Shown: in pieces, positions 16,736 through 22,847 of the stretch
Position numbering within the stretch: position 1 is the first letter of the stretch
Layout of the letters: each line of letters begins with the position of its first letter
From: a virus
Direction: 5' to 3' (one strand)
Virus record (IMG/VR): IMGVR_UViG_3300030106_004058
Location: 1 to 46,811 of that record
Length of the DNA stretch: 46,811 nt
Notes under the pieces: model-generated
Told to the model about the DNA's origin: nothing
The model's database searches: none
The model's input: only the letters and a program-made list of their open reading frames with translations
Translations under genes and position numbers: made by a program

Positions 16736-16915
16736 TTATTTATTGTAAGGAAACACTCTATTTAATGCGTCCCTACGTTTATTACATCCGCAGTCTCTAT
16801 TAGTAGCTTTAGCTACTTTATCAACTACTTTTTTTATTCCTGTAGCTTTAGTGAACTTTTCAATAGTATCACCCAAGCCTCTTGATTTTAATTCACTTAC
16901 TTTTGTTCGTTTCAT
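16736..16915 (-). CDS. 59-aa basic protein with Cys-Gly-Cys motif
   Basis: A frame from ATG 16915 begins MKRTKVSELKSRGLGDTIEK and ends RDCGCNKRRDALNRVFPYNK. The CGC pair in a basic context suggests metal or nucleic-acid binding. I remember closely similar proteins in other flavobacterial phages. Function is not known. Confidence 0.7.
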   Translation of the reverse strand: MKRTKVSELKSRGLGDTIEKFTKATGIKKVVDKVAKATNRDCGCNKRRDALNRVFPYNK

Positions 16916-16921
16916 ATAAAA

Positions 16922-17062
16922 TTACTTTTTACATTTACAAACCTTATAAGCACATGTTGATACATTAAACATAAGTTTACTCATCAACCAATTCCATGTA
17001 CATTTAACTGTACAAGTTAAAGCAACTAATTTGTTGCCTAACCATATTAAAGCTTTTCCCAT
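16922..17062 (-). CDS. 46-aa Cys-rich basic protein
   Basis: A frame from ATG 17062 (MGKALIWLGNKLVALTCTVK) has five Cys, ending KVCKCKK, and a moderately hydrophobic N-terminal half with three Trp. It could be a small membrane-active or metal-binding peptide. It lies 2 nt after its upstream neighbour. Confidence 0.55.
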   Translation of the reverse strand: MGKALIWLGNKLVALTCTVKCTWNWLMSKLMFNVSTCAYKVCKCKK

Positions 17063-17064
17063 AA

Positions 17065-17271
17065 TTATTTTCTTTTACATCCAAAGTTGTTAGCATAGTT
17101 TGCCATCTTTACTACTTTTTCAGAATACTTTTTAGTATTCTTCATTACCGCAGAAGCAGCACTACACGCATCTTTGAATCCATTATTTTTAGCCCACTTC
17201 GTAAAAGCTCCCTGACGAGATTCTTTTATTTCTGGAAAGGCTCCTTTTTTAGTTCTTCCTTTAGCAGCCAT
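17065..17271 (-). CDS. 68-aa basic protein (KGRTK family)
   Basis: The protein begins MAAKGRTKKGAFPEIKESRQ, has a helical middle and ends in NNFGCKRK, with two Cys. Its N-terminal MAxKGRTK matches the 52-aa protein at 14449-14607. It overlaps the upstream gene by 1 nt. Function unknown. Confidence 0.7.
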   Translation of the reverse strand: MAAKGRTKKGAFPEIKESRQGAFTKWAKNNGFKDACSAASAVMKNTKKYSEKVVKMANYANNFGCKRK

Positions 17272-17480
17272 TACTTTCTAATCGCAGCACTAATGTGCTT
17301 TTTAACATTGTTGATTTTTTCGTAAGACATGTTGTGGTCTCCACCATAAGCGTGTCCGTATATTTTTTTAGACATTGCTTTAGACTCGTCTCTTCTATCT
17401 TTTAAAGATTGTTTGTGGTGCCCTCTGTGCTTTCCACCTAAAGACTCATCAAGTCTTGCGTTATAGCCTTGCTTTTTCAT
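17271..17480 (-). CDS. 69-aa basic, His-rich protein
   Basis: The protein begins MKKQGYNARLDESLGGKHRG and is followed by HHKQSLKDRRDESKAMSKK, a pattern I remember from small proteins of marine phages. It is rich in Lys, His and Arg. It is first in its unit, 38 nt after a TATCTTTG motif. Function unknown. Confidence 0.7.
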   Translation of the reverse strand: MKKQGYNARLDESLGGKHRGHHKQSLKDRRDESKAMSKKIYGHAYGGDHNMSYEKINNVKKHISAAIRK

Positions 17481-17517
17481 AATAATTATTTTTTAAAATT
17501 TATACTAAATATTTCTA

Positions 17518-17525
17518 CAAAGATA
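17518..17525 (-). promoter_or_regulatory. Late promoter -7 motif (TATCTTTG)
   Basis: CAAAGATA reads TATCTTTG on the minus strand in the 56-nt gap before the gene starting at 17480. Confidence 0.55.
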
Positions 17526-17536
17526 ATATATTATTT

Positions 17537-17671
17537 TTAATCCTTTGTAGAGGTCTTTTCTTTTAACTTCTTTTGTTTGTCTTGAAATTTTTTAATTTGT
17601 TCTGCAGACATGTTACGAGTATAATCGTAATAATGTTTACTTCTTTTTATCTTACCATTTTTTTCGACCAT
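17537..17671 (-). CDS. 44-aa Lys-rich protein
   Basis: A frame from ATG 17671 (MVEKNGKIKRSKHYYDYTRN) continues as an amphipathic Lys/Gln/Glu helix. The start lies inside the end of the 215-aa gene (25-nt overlap, different frame). The size and composition match the neighbours. Confidence 0.55.
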   Translation of the reverse strand: MVEKNGKIKRSKHYYDYTRNMSAEQIKKFQDKQKKLKEKTSTKD

Positions 17672-18294
17672 TTTCCACTATGTCTTTTCGCCCACGAGTC
17701 TGGAGATGCTGCTCTTCGTTTGCGATTTAATTGTTTTTTACTTCTGCTTATTTTTTTTGTTGTTGCCTTAGAAGCATCATCCATCTTTCTATCTAACAAT
17801 TTTTGTCTTTTGTCAGAAAGTTTTTTAATAGCTTGTTTTCTTTTACTTAGTCTTTCAGTGGCTCTTTTTTTCTTCTCACCATACTTAACAAAAGACTTAG
17901 TACGTTTATCTGTATGCTTTTTTATTTTTTTAGTTACTTTAGCTTTCTTTTGCTCAGGTGTTTTGCCTTTAACTTTTTTCTTTAAAGTTTTACTTCCTGC
18001 TTTTATAGTTTTTTTAACGAGCTTATCCGCTCTCTTTGTTTGTTTTTTAAGAGACCTGTTTACGGTTTTGCTAACTTTTTTCTTTGTTTTTTCTTTTGCT
18101 TTTTCTTTTTTGTCAGCCAGCTTTTTCTTTTTATCCTTTAAAGCTTTTTTAGCTGCGGCTTCTTTAGCTTTTTGTTTTGCTTCAGCTTTTTCTTTTTTAG
18201 CTTTTTCTTTACGTGCAGCTACAGGGTCCATTTGAGATCTATGCTCATAACGAACCTGCTGTCCTCTTGCTAATCCTGTTTTACCGTTTGCCAT
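17647..18294 (-). CDS. 215-aa extremely Lys-rich, histone-like protein
   Basis: About 45% of residues are Lys or Arg and much of the rest is Ala, Thr and Ser, with stretches such as AKKEKAEAKQKAKEAAAKK (about 31-49) and KKKVKGKTPEQKKAKVTKK (about 104-122). The composition resembles histone H1 tails or bacterial Hc1-like proteins, so binding or condensing the packaged genome is the simplest idea. This is inference from composition only; no folded domain is evident. The C-terminal part is richer in Arg, Ser and Trp. Confidence 0.75.
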   Translation of the reverse strand: MANGKTGLARGQQVRYEHRSQMDPVAARKEKAKKEKAEAKQKAKEAAAKKALKDKKKKLADKKEKAKEKTKKKVSKTVNRSLKKQTKRADKLVKKTIKAGSKTLKKKVKGKTPEQKKAKVTKKIKKHTDKRTKSFVKYGEKKKRATERLSKRKQAIKKLSDKRQKLLDRKMDDASKATTKKISRSKKQLNRKRRAASPDSWAKRHSGKWSKKMVR

Positions 18295-18296
18295 AT

Positions 18297-18482
18297 TTAT
18301 GTTTTTAAATGGTCTGTTCTTGTTACACGTTTACGCTCTCTGTTTTTCTTTTCTTCCTTTCTCATACCTGAGTTCTTTATCCCTCCGGTTATAATGTTTT
18401 GAAGTTTTTTAACATAGTCTGCATCAGACTTTGAGCTACTTCTTAACTTATCATTTGCTGCTTTCATTTTACCCTTAGCCAT
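18297..18482 (-). CDS. 61-aa basic protein with GGIKNSGMRK motif
   Basis: The protein begins MAKGKMKAANDKLRSSSKSD. Its second half carries GGIKNSGMRKEEKKNRE, matching GGIKNSGMRKSAKKKRE at the C-terminus of the 114-aa protein encoded immediately upstream. A shared short module suggests a common binding or processing signal. Confidence 0.7.
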   Translation of the reverse strand: MAKGKMKAANDKLRSSSKSDADYVKKLQNIITGGIKNSGMRKEEKKNRERKRVTRTDHLKT

Positions 18483-18484
18483 AA

Positions 18485-18829
18485 CTATCTACGTGCTTCT
18501 CTTAGGGCTTCTCTTTTTTTCTTAGCAGATTTTCTCATGCCAGAGTTTTTTATACCTCCTGCTATCATAGATCTTACTGGCGACTTAGGTGCTTGTGCAA
18601 TCGGAGCCATACCTTTAATCTTTCCTGTTTTCTTAGAAGTTTTAAGTACTTTTTTAGATAGTTTTTTCCTATCTTTCAGATTTGAACTTTTCAACTCTTT
18701 TCTGGATAATTTTTTTAACCTTTTTATATTTTTTGCGGTAGGTTTTATTTTTCCTGTACCATCGGGAGAAAGTTTTGCACCTTTCTTAGAATCTTTAATA
18801 ATTTTTTTAGATAGCTTTTTATCTGGCAT
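18485..18829 (-). CDS. 114-aa basic protein with C-terminal GGIKNSGMRK motif
   Basis: Residues 1-75 are a Lys-rich array of LSKK/LSRK-like units with frequent Ser. Residues 76-90 are AQAPKSPVRSM, and the last 25 residues carry the GGIKNSGMRK module shared with the neighbouring 61-aa protein. No Cys is present. Nucleic-acid binding is plausible from charge. Confidence 0.7.
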   Translation of the reverse strand: MPDKKLSKKIIKDSKKGAKLSPDGTGKIKPTAKNIKRLKKLSRKELKSSNLKDRKKLSKKVLKTSKKTGKIKGMAPIAQAPKSPVRSMIAGGIKNSGMRKSAKKKREALREARR

Positions 18830-18845
18830 GGTTTTATTTTTTATA

Positions 18846-19016
18846 TTAATAAGAAGATTTCATTTTCTTTTCCATGCCGTAGCCTGGATTGTTTTTTATT
18901 TTACCTCCCATTGTTTTTGCAAACTCTGAGGCTTGAGCTTTACCCATAGCGTTGTAAGGGAAAGTTCTTTTTTTCATTTTTCCTGTGTCTCCACATTTGT
19001 AAGTTACTGTTGGCAT
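18846..19016 (-). CDS. 56-aa conserved basic protein (FPYNAMGKAQA type)
   Basis: A frame from ATG 19016 reads MPTVTYKCGDTGKMKKRTFP, then YNAMGKAQASEFAKTMGGK. It is a compact pattern that I remember from small proteins in many phages. Its single Cys lies at residue 8. Function unknown. Confidence 0.7.
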   Translation of the reverse strand: MPTVTYKCGDTGKMKKRTFPYNAMGKAQASEFAKTMGGKIKNNPGYGMEKKMKSSY

Positions 19017-19034
19017 AATTTTAATTTTTATATC

Positions 19035-19184
19035 TTAATATCTTCCTGGGTTATAGCAACCTTTTGCTTTAGTGCATCTTCGCTTTTTTCTTTGTCTCCT
19101 GGCTTTTCTTCTTCTTTGTCTTTTATATTTATCTCCAGGCATGTCGAAGGCAGATTCAGCTAAAGGGGCAGCGAGGTTTCTCAT
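19035..19184 (-). CDS. 49-aa Arg-rich protein, first gene of basic cluster
   Basis: A frame from ATG 19184 (MRNLAAPLAESAFDMPGDKY) continues with a run of Arg/Lys/Gln (RQRRRKARRQRKKRR) and ends CTKAKGCYNPGRY. Among the basic cluster it is Arg- rather than Lys-rich, as in protamines. It lies directly behind the best-formed minus-strand promoter of the cluster. Confidence 0.65.
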   Translation of the reverse strand: MRNLAAPLAESAFDMPGDKYKRQRRRKARRQRKKRRCTKAKGCYNPGRY

Positions 19185-19201
19185 AGGTTGTTATTTTTTT
19201 T

Positions 19202-19209
19202 TATTTTTG
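19202..19209 (+). promoter_or_regulatory. Possible plus-strand -7 element (TATTTTTG)
   Basis: TATTTTTG fits TAnnTTTG and lies 27 nt before the regulator start at 19236. The -33 side is poor, and the surrounding T-rich tract makes a chance match easy. Confidence 0.3.
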
Positions 19210-19214
19210 TTTTA

Positions 19215-19243
19215 CAAAGATACAAATTTAATTTAATGACAAA
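19215..19243 (-). promoter_or_regulatory. Promoter of basic-protein cluster (TTTG-N17-TATCTTTG)
   Basis: On the minus strand a TTTG (19243-19240) is followed after 17 nt by TATCTTTG (19222-19215), a complete Bacteroidetes-type promoter. The start codon at 19184 is 31 nt from the -7 element. It overlaps the start codon region of the divergent regulator gene. Confidence 0.6.
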
Positions 19244-19709
19244 TATAGTACGCAAAAACTACGATAGAGTTCAACCCTCACACGACTACATGAAGTATTG
19301 GCGGGTGATAAGGTATTGGGCTAAAGCCAAATACAAAATCGGAACTCCCGATATAGATATGCTGTTTTTCTTATACAGCGAACATATCTTTAACAAAACA
19401 AAGTTTAAAGAATTTGAAGAGTGTATGTCTTGGGATGAACCCAGGTTTCATAGACTTCTGAAAGAAGGGTGGATACATGTTTGGCGTAAGCGTCAAGGTA
19501 AAGAAACCACTCTTTATGAATTGTCTTATCAGGGTAAACGCCTGGTTAACACCTTATACAAGAAACTTAATGGCGAAGAGATAGGAGAATCTCCAGCTTA
19601 CAATCCTTTATTTAGACACGATGCTTCTTATATGGATAAGATATATAGAAATATGATTATAGAGATGAATCAGTTTATAAGACAACAACGACATCTCTCT
19701 CAAGGATAA
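19236..19709 (+). CDS. Winged-helix DNA-binding regulator candidate
   Basis: The start is taken at ATG 19236 (MTNIVRKNYDRVQPSHDYMK), giving 157 aa; an upstream ATG at 19188 would add a hydrophobic stretch lying over the divergent promoters. The core looks like a MarR-type winged helix: helices IDMLFFLYSEHIF and FHRLLKEGWIHVW, then a beta wing (RKRQGKETTLYELSYQGKRL). The C-terminal 50 residues are helical. It is the only plus-strand gene in the left half, divergent from the late basic-protein operon, so it could switch late genes. It converges on groES with a 35-nt overlap. Confidence 0.7.
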   Translation: MTNIVRKNYDRVQPSHDYMKYWRVIRYWAKAKYKIGTPDIDMLFFLYSEHIFNKTKFKEFEECMSWDEPRFHRLLKEGWIHVWRKRQGKETTLYELSYQGKRLVNTLYKKLNGEEIGESPAYNPLFRHDASYMDKIYRNMIIEMNQFIRQQRHLSQG

Positions 19710-19932
19710 CAGTATAAATCTTATCATTGATAAACATCTCATGACCTGCTGCCTTGTCGTAGTATATCATATCTCCTTCTTCTATATTCGAAGTTTCTGT
19801 TCCCGGCTTAATTACTTTACCTTTCTTATATCTAAAGTTATTAGCATCTTCTTGAGATAATAATAATCCTGATTGAGTTTTTAACTCTTCCTTTACAGTT
19901 TGTATTACAATGTATTTTCCTATTGGCTTCAT
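19675..19932 (-). CDS. groES: Phage co-chaperonin GroES
   Basis: An 85-aa GroES. It starts KPIGKYIVIQTV, has a mobile loop containing SGLLLSQE (equivalent to the GroES GIVL contact), GKVIKPGTE, the roof-region EEGDMIYYDKAAG, and ends YTVILERDVVVVL. It is shorter than host GroES (about 95-97 aa). Its start overlaps the groEL stop (ATGA), so the order is groEL then groES, reversed from the usual bacterial operon. The product caps the phage or host chaperonin to fold phage proteins. Confidence 0.9.
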   Translation of the reverse strand: MKPIGKYIVIQTVKEELKTQSGLLLSQEDANNFRYKKGKVIKPGTETSNIEEGDMIYYDKAAGHEMFINDKIYTVILERDVVVVL

Positions 19933-21518
19933 GCTCTGGCGTGTGTTACAATAGCGTTAGTGCTTAAGATGGTAGTGGCCACACTGGTAGCGTTTATTAA
20001 TGCATTCTTGGTTACCTTCAGTGGATCTATTACCCCCATCTTAAACATATCTCCATACTTTTCATTTTTTACATCAAACCCATTAGTATCATCTATTAAA
20101 TCCAAAATCATAATATCTGCGGGACTTTTCCCAGCGTTAATTAAAATTTGATTTAAAGGAGCTTTTAAAGTGTGGTTTAATATTTGGTCAGCTGCTTCCT
20201 CATCCATATTATCATAATCTGTTTTTACTACAGGAGCTAATCTCCATAGAGCTAACCCACCTCCTGGTAGAATCCCTTCCTGTAGAGCAGAACGAACTGC
20301 ACATACCGAGTCATCGACTCGGTCAAATTTTTCTTTCTGTTCAATGTCAGAGTTACCTCCTACATATATACACCCTATCCCTCCTGCTAAAGAAGCTATA
20401 CGTGTATTGATAAAATCTCTGTCTGCTTTTTTATTAGTACGAGCTTGTTGTTCTTTTAACTCAGCTACCCTTCCTACCATTTCTCCACTCATAGCTTGAC
20501 CTGTAATAAGTACTGAAGAGTCTTGACCCACTACAATTTTTTTAGCATGACCTAAGTCTTTAGGTAATACTAAAGATAAATCATCTCCCGTCTTCTCTGA
20601 AAAGTAAGTAGCTCCTACCGCTAAAGCAATATCCTGCATTAACTCATGTTGTTTGTATCCGAAGTTAGGAGGAAGGATATTACAAAACTTTAATCCATTA
20701 CGAGCTACATTAGCGGCTAAGGTATTAACCATATTAGTACTACAGTGACCAATGATTAATAGTTTGTCTCCTTTATTAATAATTTCTTTTAATACATTCT
20801 CTATTTGTAAGATATTGTTAATCTCAGCATCACATACTAAAATCTTTACATCCTCCATAATACACTCATCTTTACGATGGTCATTAACAAACAACTGCGA
20901 AGTCCAACCTCTATCTATCTTAATACCATTAGTAACCTCAGCGTATGTTTCAGAAGTTTGAGATTTCTCAACTGTAACAATTCCATCTAAACCTACCTCT
21001 TTATAAGCCTCAGCTATAATCTTACCTAACTCCTTATCATTATTAGCAGAGATAGTAGCTACATCTAAAAGTTTCTTGTTATTAATCTTACGAGCATTTT
21101 TTTCTAAAGTACTTACAATAGCATCTACCTTAGCTCTTACAAACTTAATAACCTCAGTAGAGTTATGCTCAGGAGTTAAATATTGTAAGCCCGCTTTTAC
21201 TAAAGCCTCAGTCAACACAATAGCTGTAGTAGTTCCATCACCAGCTACAGAGGCTGTCTTGTTAGCCGCTTCCTTCATCATCATCACAGCTAAGTTTTCT
21301 ACAGGATCATAAAGGTCTATAGATTTAGCTACAGTAACTCCATCCTTGGTAACTGTAATTCCGTGAGTGTGGTGAGGTGATTCGATTAATACTGTTTTTC
21401 CTCTGGGACCCAGAGTACTCTTAACTGCTTTGGAGATAGCCGTAATACCGTTGATTAACTTTTGACGACCATCATTATCAAAACATAAGTCTTTTGAAAT
21501 GTATCCTTGTTCTGCCAT
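19929..21518 (-). CDS. groEL: Phage chaperonin GroEL
   Basis: A 529-aa complete chaperonin. Landmarks are STLGPRGKTVLIE (nucleotide-binding loop), TKDGVTVAKSIDL, VAGDGTTTAIVLTEAL (ATPase motif with the catalytic-type Asp), a full apical domain with GGNSDIEQKEKFDRVDDS, and QEGILPGGGLALW. The C-terminus ends THARA and lacks the Gly-Gly-Met repeats of bacterial GroEL, which line the cavity floor. A phage-owned chaperonin would fold a protein, such as the capsid or the giant virion protein, that host GroEL handles poorly. It has its own promoter and adjoins repeat locus 1. Confidence 0.95.
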   Translation of the reverse strand: MAEQGYISKDLCFDNDGRQKLINGITAISKAVKSTLGPRGKTVLIESPHHTHGITVTKDGVTVAKSIDLYDPVENLAVMMMKEAANKTASVAGDGTTTAIVLTEALVKAGLQYLTPEHNSTEVIKFVRAKVDAIVSTLEKNARKINNKKLLDVATISANNDKELGKIIAEAYKEVGLDGIVTVEKSQTSETYAEVTNGIKIDRGWTSQLFVNDHRKDECIMEDVKILVCDAEINNILQIENVLKEIINKGDKLLIIGHCSTNMVNTLAANVARNGLKFCNILPPNFGYKQHELMQDIALAVGATYFSEKTGDDLSLVLPKDLGHAKKIVVGQDSSVLITGQAMSGEMVGRVAELKEQQARTNKKADRDFINTRIASLAGGIGCIYVGGNSDIEQKEKFDRVDDSVCAVRSALQEGILPGGGLALWRLAPVVKTDYDNMDEEAADQILNHTLKAPLNQILINAGKSPADIMILDLIDDTNGFDVKNEKYGDMFKMGVIDPLKVTKNALINATSVATTILSTNAIVTHARA

Positions 21519-21544
21519 AATATATATTAAATTAAATTATGACA

Positions 21545-21571
21545 CAAATATAATAATTTTTTTGAATACAA
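21545..21571 (-). promoter_or_regulatory. groEL promoter (TTG-N16-TATATTTG)
   Basis: On the minus strand a TTG (21571-21569) is followed after 16 nt by a perfect TATATTTG (21552-21545), 27 nt before the groEL start. It abuts the repeat unit at 21575-21594, so a protein bound there could control this promoter. Confidence 0.6.
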
Positions 21572-21574
21572 CTA

Positions 21575-21767
21575 ATGTCGAGATGTCAACGATTTAAAGA
21601 TTCTATATATATATATATTTTCTCTTATATATAATATTTTATTACTATAAAAAATAGACTATTCTTTGACACCTTGACATCAGAGTATATTAAAAGATTG
21701 AAAATCAGTAAGTTAGAGTGATGTCAACAAAAAATATATTGACATCTTGATGTCGGTTTATGACATC
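21575..21767. repeat. Repeat locus 1: inverted TTGACATC units
   Basis: ATGTCGAGATGTCAACGATT (21575-21594) and TTCTTTGACACCTTGACAT (21662-21680) face each other across an AT-rich centre. GATGTCAA (21720-21727) and TTGACATC (21739-21746) form a further inverted pair with an 11-nt spacer, and GATGTC (749-754 of this kilobase) with GACATC (762-767) forms another. The same arrangement occurs at 32024-32195. Likely protein-binding sites, either operators or origin iterons. Confidence 0.8.
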
Positions 21768-21773
21768 TTATAT

Positions 21774-21808
21774 AAAAAAAGAGGCAGACTATAAAGTCTA
21801 ACCTCTTT
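21774..21808 (-). terminator. Intrinsic terminator for the gene at 21860-22069
   Basis: AAAGAGG (21778-21784) pairs with CCTCTTT (21802-21808), enclosing AGACT-ATAA-AGTCT (21786-21799). Read on the minus strand, the stem is followed by seven T. It isolates repeat locus 1 from the upstream transcription unit. Confidence 0.8.
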
Positions 21809-21859
21809 CACAACTAATCAAAACAGAACAAAATTGGGAAGTTGATTATCTTGTGGGAA

Positions 21860-22069
21860 TTAAAAATAAAGTTCGTTGAACTTCTTTCTATTTTCAGCTA
21901 CCTGAATACCTTCAGCTATTTGATTTATTTTTCTGTCGTTTTCTACAGCTCTTTTAATACGAGCCGCTTTAGCGATTCCACTTTCAGAAGGATAACGATC
22001 ATTTACTAATCTTCCCTTCTCTACTCGTAAACCGTCCATGTCCATTAATGTTTTAAATGTTCTATGCAT
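21860..22069 (-). CDS. Small basic hypothetical protein
   Basis: A 69-aa protein (MHRTFKTLMDMDGLRVEKGR), predicted helical and rich in Arg, Lys and Glu. It stands alone between a TACCTTTG motif 24 nt upstream and a terminator 50 nt downstream, so it is a self-contained gene. The family is not recognised. Confidence 0.65.
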   Translation of the reverse strand: MHRTFKTLMDMDGLRVEKGRLVNDRYPSESGIAKAARIKRAVENDRKINQIAEGIQVAENRKKFNELYF

Positions 22070-22092
22070 AAGTCTATTGTTTTCGTTTTTTA

Positions 22093-22100
22093 CAAAGGTA
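22093..22100 (-). promoter_or_regulatory. Promoter -7 motif (TACCTTTG)
   Basis: CAAAGGTA reads TACCTTTG on the minus strand, 24 nt before the start at 22069. No -33 TTG is visible. Confidence 0.45.
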
Positions 22101-22302
22101 ATAAAAATATATTAGATGTCTGGGGGTTGAGGGTTATATATGACCATACAGCGACAGGTCGGCAAACGAAAATGATTTTTTTTTCATAGGGGGGGTTATG
22201 ATTTAAAAAAACTTTGTTGACTTTTTTAGCTTTTTTTTGGTGGGAGTGGTGGCATGGTGGCGTGGTGTGGTGGGTGGTGGCTCTTGTTCCTTTGTCGGCT
22301 TT

Positions 22303-22354
22303 CCCTTTGTCCCTTGTTCCCTTTGTCCCTTGTTCCCTGTTCCCCTTTCCCCCC
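22303..22354 (-). repeat. Tandem 16-mer with seven C-runs (minus-strand G4 potential)
   Basis: CCCTTTGTCCCTTGTT occurs twice in perfect tandem (22303-22318 and 22319-22334). Together with the following runs there are seven runs of three to six C (303-305, 311-313, 319-321, 327-329, 335-337, 342-345, 349-354 within 22 kb), spaced 3-5 nt. The minus strand therefore fits the G3+ N1-7 quadruplex pattern several times over. Confidence 0.75.
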
Positions 22355-22395
22355 ATTATATAATATAATGTGTTCCCCCTTTCCCCTATTTAATA

Positions 22396-22432
22396 CCTCT
22401 TTAAACTTTGTTTACATACAAAGAGAAAGAGG
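22396..22432. other. Hairpin in the gene-free island
   Basis: CCTCTTT (22396-22402) pairs with AAAGAGG (22426-22432), and CTTTGT (22406-22411) with ACAAAG (22418-22423), leaving a 6-nt loop and a 3x2 internal loop. No T-run follows on either strand, so it is not a simple terminator; it could be a single-strand origin or a protein site. Confidence 0.55.
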
Positions 22433-22565
22433 TTAAACCCCCACCGAACCCCCCAAAACACAAACAAAACACAAAAAAAGGATCTTTTTTTTACGTTTAT
22501 AACTTGTTGATATTCAGTAAGTTAAAAATTATTTTACATTGTGAAAAGAAATAATTTAAAAAAAG

Positions 22566-22598
22566 TTTGTTTTATTAAATATTTTTATACTATATTTG
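22566..22598 (+). promoter_or_regulatory. Early promoter 1 (TTTG-N21-TATATTTG)
   Basis: TTTG (22566-22569), a 21-nt spacer and a perfect TATATTTG (22591-22598) precede the first early gene. The start-site region TTGTACAATAATTAAA (22596-22611) is identical to that of early promoter 2. Confidence 0.8.
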
Positions 22599-22636
22599 TA
22601 CAATAATTAAACATTTATTAATTAAAATTAAAACAA

Positions 22637-22819
22637 ATGAAAAAATACACTATCGCAAAAAAAGATTTAAAAATGAATAAAAATTGGTTGTATGCTTTAT
22701 CAATAGAGGGAAGAAAAGAATTTGAAAAAGGCAGTAAAGAAATAAAAACTTTGATATTAATGCAATTGGTACAAAATGGTAATATTTCAATGAATAACCT
22801 TTTACAAATAATAAAATAA
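22637..22819 (+). CDS. Small early protein, first gene of rightward block
   Basis: A 60-aa basic helical protein (MKKYTIAKKDLKMNKNWLYA) directly behind early promoter 1. Its leader (ATTAATTAAAATTAAAACAA) is repeated almost exactly before the next gene. First-expressed small phage proteins often redirect the host, but nothing specific is visible. Confidence 0.7.
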   Translation: MKKYTIAKKDLKMNKNWLYALSIEGRKEFEKGSKEIKTLILMQLVQNGNISMNNLLQIIK

Positions 22820-22847
22820 AAACAATTATTAATTAAAATTAAAACAA

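Larger units (their letters stand above)
22101..22565. other. Gene-free island with abrupt strand-composition switch
   Basis: About 460 nt between the leftward and rightward blocks hold no convincing gene. From about 22120 to 22280 the plus strand is rich in G and T (many TGG triplets). From 22281 to about 22460 it is rich in C and T or C and A. The region contains a 16-bp tandem repeat, seven C-runs, a hairpin and an AT-rich segment (22356-22372). This is unlike the rest of the window and is a candidate for an origin or control region. Confidence 0.7.

Noticed and set aside
17573-18235. 220-codon plus-strand frame resembling a multi-span membrane protein
   Set aside because: It is the reverse complement of the Lys-rich 215-aa gene, which yields Phe/Leu runs by codon composition alone.
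21575-21767. Repeat loci as a CRISPR array
   Set aside because: The units are inverted and irregularly spaced, without equal spacers or cas genes.
22090-22356. 88-codon minus-strand open frame across the gene-free island
   Set aside because: It translates the C-run tandem repeats into Gly/Lys/Thr low complexity, has no plausible leader and ignores the -7 motif at 22093. Treated as a by-product of the repeats.
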